A stretch of DNA of 19,284 nucleotides. It comes from Rhodocaloribacter sp964552015 (GTDB lineage: Bacteria > Bacteroidota > Rhodothermia > Rhodothermales > ISCAR-4553). Under the pieces are notes generated by a model. It did no database searches. It saw nothing but the letters and a program-made list of their open reading frames with translations, and had not been told where the DNA came from. The stretch is taken from NCBI GenBank assembly GCA_964552015.1, contig CAZKFR010000064.1, positions 1-19,284 of the forward strand. The letters run 5' to 3'. The translations under genes and the position numbers were made by a program. Below, piece after piece: positions 1-9,272 of this stretch (positions are counted from its first letter, which is position 1; the number at the start of each line of letters is the position of its first letter).

Positions 1-830
1 GGTCATGCCGGCAATGAGCACGAGCAGGACGACCGCCGCCGCCGAGGCATAACCTGCTCGTAGATATGATAGACGATGGTGCGGGTGGCATTCACCGGCC
101 CCCCCTGGGTCATCGCCAGCACGATGGTGAACACCTGGAAGGACCGGATGACCGCCGTGATGCTGACGAGCACCACGATGGGACGCAACGACGGCAACGT
201 CACCAGGCGAAACGTCTGCCAGGGCGTGGCCCCTTCCAGACGCGACACCTCATAGTACTCGGCCGGGATGCTCTGCAACGCCGCCGCGAACAGAACCATG
301 TCGAACCCCAGGTTTTTCCACACCGTCAGCGCCATCAGGGCCGGCAGCGCCAGGTGCTCGTCGAGCAACCAGCCCTGCGGCGGCAGACCGGCAAACGTCA
401 ACAGGTAGTTGATCAGCCCGTTCGAGGCATAGAGCCACCGCCAGATCATCGCCGTGGCCATGAGCGAGGTGACGACGGGGATGAAGTAGAGCGTCCGGTA
501 GAACCGCGCCCATCGGCCCGTGCCCTCGACCATCACGGCCAGCACCAGCGCCAGCACCACGCCGGCCACCACGCAGCCGGCCACGAAGAGCAACGTGTTG
601 CCCAGCGCCGAGAGAAAGAGCGGGTCCTGGAACTGCCGCACGTAGTTCTCCAGCCCGATGAACGGCGTGTGCCGGCGCAACAACCCGTAGTCGAAGAAAC
701 TCAGGGCGATGCTCTTGAGGATCGGGTAGTACTGGAAAACGAGGAAAAAGACGAGTGTGGGCAGGAGCAGCACGTACGCGGCTCGCACCTCGCCTCGTCC
801 CACCCGCCCGCCGATGCTAAGCGCCGGCAT
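1..830 (-). CDS. ABC sugar-transporter permease (MalF/UgpA type), partial and apparently frameshifted
   Basis: Inner-membrane subunit of a binding-protein-dependent carbohydrate importer. Hydrophobic segments begin at about residues 17, 78, 107 and 162. The cytoplasmic EAA-like loop that contacts the ATPase reads EVSRLEGATPWQTF and is followed by TLPSL. The ATG at 828-830 has a strong Shine-Dalgarno, GGAGG at 837-841, inside the last codons of the upstream glycosidase, so translation is probably coupled. The original frame ends in an odd Arg/Ser/Cys-rich tail with a stop at 3-5. From base 54 the neighbouring frame reads GYASAAAVVLLVLIAGMT up to the window edge, which is the expected next membrane helix of this family. 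About seven residues plus one base therefore seem to be missing after YEQ. This is either an inactivating deletion or a sequencing/assembly error. Binding protein and second permease would lie beyond the left edge. Family call is firm; the substrate is unknown. Confidence 0.85.
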
Positions 831-2394
831 ACGTCACCTCCACACTTGCGCTCCCGGTAACCGCTCGCTGCATCGCGGCATAGGTGCTTTCCTCCACCTG
901 CTCCTCCGTGAAGGGCACGTCCGCCCCGTCCCACCGGGCCGCCACCGGCCTCCGGCCCGGCGGCAGCAGCAGGTGCAGGCTGACCTCGGCCCCGCTCGAG
1001 GTGATCTCCAGGCGGATCGTGCGCGCCTCCGGGTCGTGTTCGCAACGATAGCCGAAGGTTCCGCCCCCGGCCGGATAGCCGACCTGCACGGCCGCCCGCC
1101 GCTCGCCGGCAGCCACCCAGCGCGGCGCCAGCCGCACCCGCCGGAACGAGTGCGCCCGGTCCACCACCCCGCACAGCCCGTCCACGAACGCCCAGAGCAT
1201 CGCCGAGGCCCCCCAGCCGTCGGTGGCCGTCGCTTCGGGGCTGGTGCTGGTCTCGACGGAGGAGGGCGTGCCGTCCGGGAAGTACCAGAGGTAGGTGGCC
1301 TGCTGCGCGGCAATCATCGCACGGTACTGCTCGAGGGTCTCGACCCCGTAGCGCTCGAAACCGTGCTCGAAGGCGGCCCGGGCCAGCTCGCCGCCCACGA
1401 GCGGCATGATGCCGCCGTTGCAATAGGCCCCCGGCACGAGGCGCTCGTCCCCGAAGGTGCCGGCCGGAAAAGGCGGGTCGATGCTGAACCATTCGGCGAA
1501 GGCGCTCCCGGCCTCCCGCCGCCGCCGGTACTCCCGCAGGATGGACACGGCGATGGCATGATCGGCCAGGCCCCGGTTGATCGCCATGGGATTGCTCAGG
1601 CTCAGCTGCTCGGCCTCGTCGGCGCCGGGGTCCGGCACCGGCCCGAGCCGGTAGAAGTGGGTGTAGAAACGGCCGTTGAACAGCAGCCGGTTGGCCTGCG
1701 CCCGCACCGCGTCGGCCCGCGCCCGCCAGGCCGCGGCGCGCTCCCCGGCCCCGATGTGGTCGTAGAGCCGGGCCAGCAGCAGGGCCGCCTCGTAGAGGCC
1801 GCTGTTGTCGCCGTGCATGATGCCCCAGAACGTCTCGTCGGTGATCTGGAAGTTGAGCCAGGGGTGGCGCCCGGCCGTGAAGTCGAAGTCCCAGGTGTCG
1901 ATGGTATAGGGCCGCTTGACCAGGCCGTGGTGCGCATCCCACCGCCAGGGGTGGGTCGTGGTGTAGACGAGCGCCCGGTCGAGCGCGGGCAGCAGCCGGG
2001 CGATCCAGTCGTCATCTCCCGAGGCCTGCCAGGCCAGGAAGGCCGCCTTCACGAACCGGTACTCGACGTCGGCCTCGACGGGTACCCGCACCCACGTCTC
2101 CCAGTTCTCCCGCCCGCCCATCGGACGGGTCGTGACGAAGTCGAAGAGGCGGCCGTTGCGGGCCTGCTGCCGGGCGAAAGCGTCCACGGCGCTCTGCACG
2201 TCGTCCGTGAAATAGCGTCCGGCCCGGAGGATGTCCGAGTGGTCGCGGATCCAGAGCGCCGGTGAGTCGGGGCTCCGGTACCCGCGCACCGTCTGGCCGT
2301 CGACGGTCAGGGCGATGACGTCGGCGGCCAGAAATGCGGCGATCTGTTCACAGAAGGGGCCCCATCGGCCCGAAGACGTTTCTACGGTCAGCAA
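817..2394 (-). CDS. Six-hairpin-type glycoside hydrolase, substrate unknown
   Basis: A 525-residue protein that looks like an (alpha/alpha)6-barrel glycosidase. Aromatic and acidic motifs are spaced along a helical repeat pattern: WIRDHSDI (about 48-55), VPVEADVEY (about 104-112), DTWDFDF (166-172), HGDNSGLYEAA (about 194-204), and a C-terminal ETSTSPEATATDGWGASAML block. A predicted beta-rich tail follows. No signal peptide is visible, so it may act in the cytoplasm on imported oligosaccharides, which fits its 14-bp overlap with the transporter permease. The start is uncertain. A TTG at 2392-2394 is the only usual start codon in frame after an in-frame TGA at 2467-2469, and its only SD-like word (GGAAG) lies too close. 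The codons just upstream read NPRFLNPPDGS and look coding, so the true N-terminus may differ. The glycosidase fold is a reasonable inference; a precise GH family is not assigned. Confidence 0.75.
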   Translation of the reverse strand: MLTVETSSGRWGPFCEQIAAFLAADVIALTVDGQTVRGYRSPDSPALWIRDHSDILRAGRYFTDDVQSAVDAFARQQARNGRLFDFVTTRPMGGRENWETWVRVPVEADVEYRFVKAAFLAWQASGDDDWIARLLPALDRALVYTTTHPWRWDAHHGLVKRPYTIDTWDFDFTAGRHPWLNFQITDETFWGIMHGDNSGLYEAALLLARLYDHIGAGERAAAWRARADAVRAQANRLLFNGRFYTHFYRLGPVPDPGADEAEQLSLSNPMAINRGLADHAIAVSILREYRRRREAGSAFAEWFSIDPPFPAGTFGDERLVPGAYCNGGIMPLVGGELARAAFEHGFERYGVETLEQYRAMIAAQQATYLWYFPDGTPSSVETSTSPEATATDGWGASAMLWAFVDGLCGVVDRAHSFRRVRLAPRWVAAGERRAAVQVGYPAGGGTFGYRCEHDPEARTIRLEITSSGAEVSLHLLLPPGRRPVAARWDGADVPFTEEQVEESTYAAMQRAVTGSASVEVTYAGA

Positions 2395-2466
2395 GCTTCC
2401 GTCAGGCGGGTTGAGGAAACGGGGGTTCGGCGGGCCGCGCGCCCGCTCCGACCGACGCGGCGGCCG

Positions 2467-3474
2467 TCACATCCCGATACGCAGGGTGAAGCGATGGACG
2501 TTGTCCAGGAGGTCCATCTGCGTGAAGGCATAGTCGAGGCCGAGGGCGTAGTCCCCCAGGGCATACTGGAGGCCGGCCCCGAGCGAGACGCCCTCGATCG
2601 AGGTTTTGACGGGGTCGCGGGTGCTGGTGCCGTCGTCTTCGGCCCCGGCATAGTTGAAGCGGTAGCCGGCCCGGAGGAACAGCAGGTCGTAGAAGGACAG
2701 CTCGGCCCCGCCATAGACGAGCTGCTGTGAATCGAGCGGCTTGGTGGCGTCGACGGCCAGCATCAGGCGCATCTGCTCCCGGTTGACGGGGTAGATCGTC
2801 GAGCCGATGGAGAACGTCAGCGGGAGCGGGTTGTCCTGGTTATAGAAGGACATGTCAGTCCCCAGGTTGCTCAGCCGGGCGGCCAGTTGCCAGCCGGCCA
2901 CGCCTACCTGGTAAACCGAACCGAAGTCAAAAGCCAGGGCCGAGGCCCCGACGCCGTCGATGCGCTCGCTGATGTACTTGACCGTCGCCCCCAGGCTCAG
3001 CCGGTCGATCACGTACCGGGCGTAGGAAAGGCTGACGGCCAGGTCCGTGTAGTTGTACGTGGGCGCGGTCTCCGGGTCGGTCACGAGTTCCTGCAGGATG
3101 GGGTCGGTGTACCCGTTCTGCCGGTTGGCCGGGATGTCTGTCAGCCCGAAGTACTGCACGCCCAGGGTGAGGGTGCCGTAGGCGGTGTTGTATCCGGCCG
3201 CGAGCGCCCCGGCTTCGATGTCGGCGATCCAGTCGACATAGGAGAAGCTGACACTGCCGCGTTGCTGGTCATTGAGTGCCGTCCCGGCGGGGTTCCAGAA
3301 GATCTGCCCGGCGTCCCCGGTCAGGGCCGTCGCCGCCGAGCCGAGGGACACCTCGCGGGCCCCGATCCCCACCTCGAGGAAGGCGGCGCCGGTACGCCCG
3401 GCCTTGCGCTGCGCCTCGGCCGGCAAGACGACCAGAGCGGCCAGCAGGATGCTCAGAAAGAGGATTCGTTTCAT
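2467..3474 (-). CDS. PorV/PorQ-family outer-membrane beta-barrel protein
   Basis: A 335-residue outer-membrane protein. Residues 1-21 form a signal peptide (MKRILFLSILLAALV...AEA|Q). The mature start RTGAAFLEVGIGAREVSLGSAATALTGDAGQIFWNPAG is the hallmark of the PorV/PorQ group, followed by alternating beta-strand patterns to the terminal RFTLRIGM. Family members include PorV, the outer-membrane shuttle protein of type IX secretion, which delivers cargo to the attachment machinery. Many paralogues have unknown roles. The methionine at 3474 was chosen over one seven codons upstream because it begins a proper signal peptide and has GAGG a few bases upstream. The gene starts 35 bp after the stop of the secreted Fn3/T9SS-like protein, so a role in secreting or anchoring that neighbour is plausible but inferred. 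Confidence 0.85.
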   Translation of the reverse strand: MKRILFLSILLAALVVLPAEAQRKAGRTGAAFLEVGIGAREVSLGSAATALTGDAGQIFWNPAGTALNDQQRGSVSFSYVDWIADIEAGALAAGYNTAYGTLTLGVQYFGLTDIPANRQNGYTDPILQELVTDPETAPTYNYTDLAVSLSYARYVIDRLSLGATVKYISERIDGVGASALAFDFGSVYQVGVAGWQLAARLSNLGTDMSFYNQDNPLPLTFSIGSTIYPVNREQMRLMLAVDATKPLDSQQLVYGGAELSFYDLLFLRAGYRFNYAGAEDDGTSTRDPVKTSIEGVSLGAGLQYALGDYALGLDYAFTQMDLLDNVHRFTLRIGM

Positions 3475-3509
3475 GGCGGACCTCATGCGTCTCATCGTGA
3501 AGGCAGGAG

Positions 3510-6116
3510 CTAGCGGAGGATGGCAAAGTGACCGACGGCCTCGCGGTTGCCGTTGTCGTACGAGACATGGTAGATGTAGAGGCCGCTGGCGACCTCCACG
3601 CCGTCCTTGGAGAACATGTCCCAGGTGTACTTGCCGTCGGTGGCCCCCTCCACGGTCGTCTGGAAGATGATCTGCCCGGAGACGTCCAGGATCGTCAGCG
3701 TGTAGGATTCGGGCAGGTTGAGAAAGTCGATGCTGTGGCTCGACGGGTTGTCGCGCTCGTCGTTGAGGCCGGTGATCTTGTAGGGGTTGGGCGTCACCGT
3801 GATGAGCTGCGCCACCTGGTCGACCGGGGCCACAGGGGGCGTCACCGTGAACGGCCCCCCGATGTTTTTCCGGTTCTGCGTGCCGGGAGCCGGATAGTCG
3901 GCCGCCCGGATGGCGAACGGGTAGGTGTCGATCCAGGGCGCAAAGAGGCCGATCTGGCCGTCCGGCACGTCGCGGCTGTTACGCCCGTTCCGGTTGAAGT
4001 TGGACGATTCGATGTGGTTAACGGGTACAGCACCGAGCGGTCCGGTGAAGCTTCCCTCCTTGTAGGCGGAAACGTAGTACCAGTAGGTGAAGCCGGTGAT
4101 GGCCTCGGTGTCCTCGTAGCTGTAGTCGTACCCGCCTGTGGCGTCGTTGTACTGGGACACCTCACTGACCGGGATCCTCGCGATGAGCTGGTAGGGTCCC
4201 CACTCGGCCGGCTGGTAGAAGTTCTGCGTGTCACCGGCAAACTCGGCGAAAGCGTCGAAGTACGGGTTGCCCTTGTCGGCGAACTGCTTGATGCTGCCAC
4301 CGGGCTCGTGGAGCCGGTGATAGTTATCGACGAGGGCAAAGCCGTTGGCCCCTTCCTCCTGGCTGGGGAACCAGCTCTCACGCTGGAACTGGGCGGCCCG
4401 CCAGATCTTGTAGCCGTCGACATCCGGATCAATGTCCGAGACGTCGGTCCATCGGATGAGGGCGGTGCCGTCCGTCGTGCTCTCCACACGAATCTCGGGG
4501 GCCGGCGGCACGGGCAGCACGTCCCGCACGTTCCAGCCGCGCTCCCAGGCCCACCGGGCCGCCTTCGCCGCGTCGGCGACGCCCTCCCAGCGGAAGCCGC
4601 CCGTCATGACGAAGACGAGCGTCATGGACTCTCCCACCTCCAGGGCAAAGGGTCCCACGCCGTGGTTGACGTCCTGCCCGAAGGTGTACTCCTGCGTGAA
4701 GCCCGTCCCCCCGTAGAAGTTGCCCGAAGCCGCCTGCGGGTTGAGGCGATCCTCCCAGATGGGCTGTTCGATGGCGGTGGGACTGACGTCTACGCTGGCG
4801 TGCTTATAGTCGCCGTCGGGACGCACGCCCGGCGCGGCCTGCCCGAAGGTGGTCACGTCCCCGGGGGTGCCGCCGGAGAACAGGTTCGGGTTCGGCGCCC
4901 GGTTGTTGTTGTCGAACGTGGTACGTTTGCCGTAATCGGCATACCAGGTGGCCGTGGCGGAATAGAAGGCCAGGTCGGCCCGGTTCAGGTTGAACAGGCT
5001 GGGATCCTGGTTCGTGGCGGACGTATACCAGCCGGCCTCACTCCCGACGCCGACGGGATGCGTGCCGAAGAGGGTGCGCTTGTCCGGAGCGCCCGCCAGG
5101 GCCGCCAGGTTGTTGTCGTCGATGGCACCCTGCTTGGCCCCCAGCCACATCACGGCGTTCCAGACGTCGGTATAGCCTTCGAGGATACGACCGTCATTGA
5201 CGCCAATGAGGCGGGTGCCTGGAGCAGGCGTCGTTCGGCCGTCGGTCCGCGAGGGCGGGACGTTGGCATACCAGACGAACATGGGGGGATCGTCGGCGAC
5301 GGCCGGCACCAGGTACCCCATCGTACGCCCGGCGCCGAAGCGGTTCGAGCGCCCGGCCGTCTGGGTGATGCGCACCGAGATGGACGGGATCATCCAGGCG
5401 GCCGCCGCCACGGCGTCGATGGCGTGCCCGGTCAGCTCGGGTGTGCCGTCCCCGTTGGCGTCCACGACGCCCGTGTTCGTCATCGAGATCTCGAGCACGA
5501 CGAAGTCGTTCAGGTTCTGCTCGTTGATCGTGTACTGGTGGGCGCGGAGCTTGAAGTCGATGCCAGCCGTGGTGGGCCAGCCGGCTTCATAGACGAGGTG
5601 GGTGCGCGTCTCGTCGGTGAAGCGGGCCTCGCGCCGGTAGTTGCGGGCCGGGTCGCCGGCACCGGGTACGTTCGGCGTGTAGTAGGCGAACATGTACCGG
5701 TCGTCGGGCGTGGCGTCGTCGGCCCGGAGGATGGGCGTGGGCCAGCCGTCGGCCTCGAAGACAGGGAAGACGAGCCGGGTGCCATCCCGCCAGTTGCTCG
5801 TCAGGTCGTAGCCGCCGGGCCATATACCGTTTGGCTCGAGCCAGTTGGTGCCGTCAGGACCCAGGGTGATCCAGTGCAGGGCTCCCATGTCCCGGTTCGG
5901 ATCCTCGACCCCGTTATCCGTGACGGTATTCATAGGCTTGACCGTGTTCCAGAAGTCCCCGGCGACCATGTAGCCGTCACCAGCGACGGTGGGCCGGGAG
6001 GCCGCCTTGAACAGGGGCGAGGGCACATCCCGCTTCTGGGCCAGCACCGGCCCCGCCATGGCCAGGCAGAGGCCCAGCAGGCCAGCCAGGCGCTGAATTC
6101 GTTTCATACGTTGCAT
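3510..6116 (-). CDS. Large secreted protein with Fn3-like domain and T9SS-type C-terminal sorting domain
   Basis: An 868-residue exported protein. Residues 1-26 form a signal peptide (MQRMKRIQ...VLA|Q). The middle part (about 30-520) is rich in Trp, Tyr, Asn and Gly and has no recognised catalytic motif. A fibronectin type III-like segment begins near residue 530 (PPAPEIRVESTTDGTALIRW, then DGYKIWRA). The C-terminus (about 767-868) carries TVTPNPYKITG, YTLTILDVSGQII and VASGLYIYHV, ending GHFAILR. This is the pattern of T9SS type A sorting or FlgD-like beta domains, which direct transport across the outer membrane. The start at 6116 was preferred over upstream in-frame ATG codons because it has AGGA/AAGGA nearby and begins the signal peptide. 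It lies between a TonB receptor and a PorV-like protein, suggesting one operon. Its function is unknown; surface glycan binding or processing is inferred. Confidence 0.8.
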   Translation of the reverse strand: MQRMKRIQRLAGLLGLCLAMAGPVLAQKRDVPSPLFKAASRPTVAGDGYMVAGDFWNTVKPMNTVTDNGVEDPNRDMGALHWITLGPDGTNWLEPNGIWPGGYDLTSNWRDGTRLVFPVFEADGWPTPILRADDATPDDRYMFAYYTPNVPGAGDPARNYRREARFTDETRTHLVYEAGWPTTAGIDFKLRAHQYTINEQNLNDFVVLEISMTNTGVVDANGDGTPELTGHAIDAVAAAAWMIPSISVRITQTAGRSNRFGAGRTMGYLVPAVADDPPMFVWYANVPPSRTDGRTTPAPGTRLIGVNDGRILEGYTDVWNAVMWLGAKQGAIDDNNLAALAGAPDKRTLFGTHPVGVGSEAGWYTSATNQDPSLFNLNRADLAFYSATATWYADYGKRTTFDNNNRAPNPNLFSGGTPGDVTTFGQAAPGVRPDGDYKHASVDVSPTAIEQPIWEDRLNPQAASGNFYGGTGFTQEYTFGQDVNHGVGPFALEVGESMTLVFVMTGGFRWEGVADAAKAARWAWERGWNVRDVLPVPPAPEIRVESTTDGTALIRWTDVSDIDPDVDGYKIWRAAQFQRESWFPSQEEGANGFALVDNYHRLHEPGGSIKQFADKGNPYFDAFAEFAGDTQNFYQPAEWGPYQLIARIPVSEVSQYNDATGGYDYSYEDTEAITGFTYWYYVSAYKEGSFTGPLGAVPVNHIESSNFNRNGRNSRDVPDGQIGLFAPWIDTYPFAIRAADYPAPGTQNRKNIGGPFTVTPPVAPVDQVAQLITVTPNPYKITGLNDERDNPSSHSIDFLNLPESYTLTILDVSGQIIFQTTVEGATDGKYTWDMFSKDGVEVASGLYIYHVSYDNGNREAVGHFAILR

Positions 6117-6198
6117 GGTCCTATCCTTGCCAGTTGAAAAGAGCAGCGAAACCGGACGGCAGGCCGCGTTCCCACACGGCCCTGCACCTCCGGGCCGG

Positions 6199-9153
6199 CT
6201 AGAAGCGCAGCCGGGAACCAAAGTAGACCGTTCGGGCCGGGCCGTAGAGCGCAACGCCGTCATCCCGGATGAGCCGGGTGCCGGGCACGCCCGTCTCCTG
6301 GAAGATGACGGGCCCCGTCGGGGTATTGTCCTCGTAAGCAACCACATTCTGCCGGTTAGTCAGGTTGGTTACATCGAGGAAGAGATCCAGGCCCAGCCGG
6401 TTCGTGAAACGGAAGTCCTTCTCCAGACGCAGATCGATGCGATAGTTGGTCGGCGCGGTGAGCAGTTCCCGGTCACGCGGGTCGGCCCCGATCGCCTTCG
6501 GATACTGGAAGCCACTCTCCAGCGTCCCGAAGAGCCCGAAGGAGAAGTCGGCCGGCAATCCGGCCACACCCCGCAGAATGAACCGGTGACGGCGGTCGTA
6601 GCCGCCCGTGATCGTCGAGCCGCCCTGCACGTTGATGGCGAAGTTCTGGAAATCCTTCGCGTCCTCGAAGGGAATCTGCGTTTCTCCCGTCTCCGGATCG
6701 AAACGAAACTCGCGCAGGTTCTGCCCGGTAACGCGTGACTGCTCGACCGAGGAGAAGGTGTAGGAGGCCGTCAAGCCCAGCGTTACGTCTTCGGCCAGGC
6801 GCAACGGTGCGCGGCGCAACACCAGTTCGATGCCCCGCGCATCCGCATAGCCCGTGTTCGTGATGTACGTGTACTGGCTGAAGCCCTGGATCGTCGGCTC
6901 CCCTTCCGGCGTGAAATTGAACGCCGTCATCGTAACCGTACTATAGTTGTCGATACTCCGGGCATAGGCATTCACGTCCACCCCCCAGCCCGGAGAAAAC
7001 TCCCACTGCACCCCCAGTTCGTAGTTGTTCGACGTGATCGGGTCCATTTCTGGATTGACCAGGTTGAAGAACTGACTGGTGGTATGGATGCCACCGTAGT
7101 GCTGGTACAGGGTGTTAAAGGGAAAGAGCTGCTGGGAACGCGAGTAGGAGAAGTACATCGATGCCGTCTCCCCGATCGGGTGCGAGACACCGATGCTCGG
7201 GTTAAACAGCACGTCGACGGGCACCGCCTCCCCGCGCCGGACAAAGTTGCGCGCCACTCGCTTACCCCGGAAGTCGACCGTATCTCGGACGAACGGATAG
7301 AAGTGGTTCTCAATCTTCTCCATGTCGCGGTCGGCGAAGGTGAGCCGGGCGCCCACGTTGATGATCAGGCCGGCGTACTCCATCCGATCCGACGCATACA
7401 GGGAAAGCTCCCACGGCTTGCGGTCCCAGTAGTCGATCCGGAACGGCTCCTCGGCGTCGTTGAGGATCGCCCCCGGCCCGGGGAGTCCCTCGACGTGCAT
7501 GTAGTCAAACGACCGCTGCTTGAACTCCAGGCCGGCCTGCACGAAGTGGTTGAGGGTGACCTGGCTGGCCACGTCCGCCTTGACGGCATTCGTGATGCTC
7601 TCGGCATCCTCGTAAAACGGGGCCGGACGCGCCAGGCGGTATCGCGTGCCGTTGGGCAGGTTGATGCCCGTCTCGCTGAAGTTGTCCGTGACGATGTCAA
7701 CGAACATCTTCGGGTTGTTGGCCTCGTCCCGTGTAGCGCTCGTGCTGATGTACTTCTCAACCACCGCCAGATCGGTAAAGTCCAGGAAGTCGCCGTCTTC
7801 CCCGATTTCCTGGAAGCCATCGCCATCGTCATCGACGTAGCCGTAGCGGCTACGGTCATAGGTGCGATAGACCTGCACGGTCAGGTAAGCCGTAGGCGAG
7901 AGCACGTGCCGCAGGCGCAGTGACCCCACATAGCTACCGCCATCCTGCTGGGAGACGCCTTCGAGGTAGAACCGCCAGAACTCCATGTAGTCCGTGTTAT
8001 TCCAGCCGCCCCAGAGCCCCTTGTCTTCGAAGAGCCCGATGGCGGTGAGGCTCGTCCGGTCGGAGAGGCGGTAGGTGGTCTTGAGCTGCCCGTTAATGCG
8101 TTTGCGGAAGTAGTTGGGCAGATACCCGTTGGTCTGGAAGAATTGTCCGGTCGTGCTGAACGTCCACCGGTCGGTAAGCGAACCGCCCAGGCTGAAGCGC
8201 AGGTCATACTCGGGCCGGTCGCCCACCTGGTACTTGTCGGGCGTCCAGGTATAGAGGGCTTTCTTGAGGGGATCCTCGACGAGCTCCCGCTCGGCCAGGT
8301 ACACGTCGCCGTCGTGATAGAAGTCGAGCGAATCGGGACCGGGCCGGGGGATGGAAGGGGCGATTCGTGCCGAGAACGAGCCGCGGATCGGCCCGCGCCC
8401 TTCGGCCAGCGTGACGGCGACGACGCCGCCGGAGCCCGAGGCATACTGCGCGTTGGTGGCTCCGGCGTTGACCGTCACCTCCTCCACACCCTCCGGGTTG
8501 AGCGAAAGGATGCTCGGACTCGTACGATCCGCCTTGTTGGCGTTGCTGTAGGTGGCACCGACATAGTTGGTACCACTCGACAGCGTGTAAAAAGCATCCG
8601 TCACGTCGATGCCTTCGACGAGCGTGCGGGTTTCGAACCGGCGACTGCCCCGGATGAAACCGTCATAGGAGTTGGCCGTGCGCGCAATCACGTCCTCGAG
8701 GCGTGTAACGGGAAGGCGACTGATCTCCTCACCGGTGACGAGGGCCCGCGAATTAGTCTGGTTCTGATCCACCACCGGTCGCGCCGCCTCGATGACCACC
8801 TCCTCGCCCTGAATGACTTCCTGGGTCAACCCCACATCCAGCGTGACGGTACGGTTCGAGGTGATGCGCACGTTCTCCACGATACGGGTGGCATACCCGA
8901 TGAAGGAGAACCGGACCGAATACGTTCCAGGAGCAATCCCGATGAGGACGTAATTGCCATCCACATCGGTGGCGGTGCCCTGCCCGGTCTCCAGCAGGAC
9001 GACCGTGGCCCCCGGAATCGGATCGCCGGTCGATGCGTCGGTAACACGACCGGCCAGCTTGCCACTCTGTGCTTGCACAACCGGAGGAAGCGCTCCCAGT
9101 AACAGGATCGGCACCAGATACCGGAGGCCTTTCCAGGCGGGTTTTCCTTTCAT
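6199..9153 (-). CDS. TonB-dependent receptor with carboxypeptidase-regulatory-like domain
   Basis: A 984-residue outer-membrane active transporter powered by TonB-ExbBD. A signal peptide occupies residues 1-28 (VVQA|Q). A CarboxypepD_reg-like beta-sandwich follows at about 31-112 (GRVTDASTGDPIPGATVVLL, then DVDGNYVLIGIAPGTYSV and FSFIGYATR). The plug domain is at about 125-250 (ITGEEISRLP-like words, EGVEEVTVNAGATNAQYASGSGGVVAV). The long beta-barrel ends in YFGSRLRF with the usual terminal Phe. The start at 9151-9153 has AGAGG seven bases upstream; an ATG-frame extension to 9276 has no signal peptide and was rejected. A D-rich stretch near residue 438 resembles a calcium loop. The gene follows the IclR gene and precedes the secreted T9SS-like protein. 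No susD-like partner is adjacent, so it is not a canonical SusC. Substrate unknown; a glycan is inferred from context. Confidence 0.93.
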   Translation of the reverse strand: MKGKPAWKGLRYLVPILLLGALPPVVQAQSGKLAGRVTDASTGDPIPGATVVLLETGQGTATDVDGNYVLIGIAPGTYSVRFSFIGYATRIVENVRITSNRTVTLDVGLTQEVIQGEEVVIEAARPVVDQNQTNSRALVTGEEISRLPVTRLEDVIARTANSYDGFIRGSRRFETRTLVEGIDVTDAFYTLSSGTNYVGATYSNANKADRTSPSILSLNPEGVEEVTVNAGATNAQYASGSGGVVAVTLAEGRGPIRGSFSARIAPSIPRPGPDSLDFYHDGDVYLAERELVEDPLKKALYTWTPDKYQVGDRPEYDLRFSLGGSLTDRWTFSTTGQFFQTNGYLPNYFRKRINGQLKTTYRLSDRTSLTAIGLFEDKGLWGGWNNTDYMEFWRFYLEGVSQQDGGSYVGSLRLRHVLSPTAYLTVQVYRTYDRSRYGYVDDDGDGFQEIGEDGDFLDFTDLAVVEKYISTSATRDEANNPKMFVDIVTDNFSETGINLPNGTRYRLARPAPFYEDAESITNAVKADVASQVTLNHFVQAGLEFKQRSFDYMHVEGLPGPGAILNDAEEPFRIDYWDRKPWELSLYASDRMEYAGLIINVGARLTFADRDMEKIENHFYPFVRDTVDFRGKRVARNFVRRGEAVPVDVLFNPSIGVSHPIGETASMYFSYSRSQQLFPFNTLYQHYGGIHTTSQFFNLVNPEMDPITSNNYELGVQWEFSPGWGVDVNAYARSIDNYSTVTMTAFNFTPEGEPTIQGFSQYTYITNTGYADARGIELVLRRAPLRLAEDVTLGLTASYTFSSVEQSRVTGQNLREFRFDPETGETQIPFEDAKDFQNFAINVQGGSTITGGYDRRHRFILRGVAGLPADFSFGLFGTLESGFQYPKAIGADPRDRELLTAPTNYRIDLRLEKDFRFTNRLGLDLFLDVTNLTNRQNVVAYEDNTPTGPVIFQETGVPGTRLIRDDGVALYGPARTVYFGSRLRF

Positions 9154-9272
9154 GAGAAAGCCTCTACTCGTTTGGTGGATGCAGGAAGGTTTTCTTTGTA
9201 TGTGGGTAGCCCGCCCGGAAAGATCAGCGTTCGCAGTGGGAGACTCGGCCCCTTGCGTTGCGCGCTCCTCTT

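Noticed and set aside
757..2265. Plus-strand open frame opposite the six-hairpin glycosidase
   Set aside because: Arg/Pro/Gly-rich shadow of the real minus-strand gene, with no domain.
3528..6137. Long plus-strand open frame opposite the secreted Fn3/T9SS-like gene
   Set aside because: It is the mirror of a real gene in GC-rich DNA. Its composition is Val/Gly/Arg/His-rich with no domain or signal peptide, while the minus strand has a signal peptide, Fn3 and sorting domain.
9154..9272. Possible promoter between the IclR-family gene and the TonB receptor gene
   Set aside because: No convincing -35/-10 or TAnnTTTG element was seen on the minus strand, so I did not call a separate promoter.
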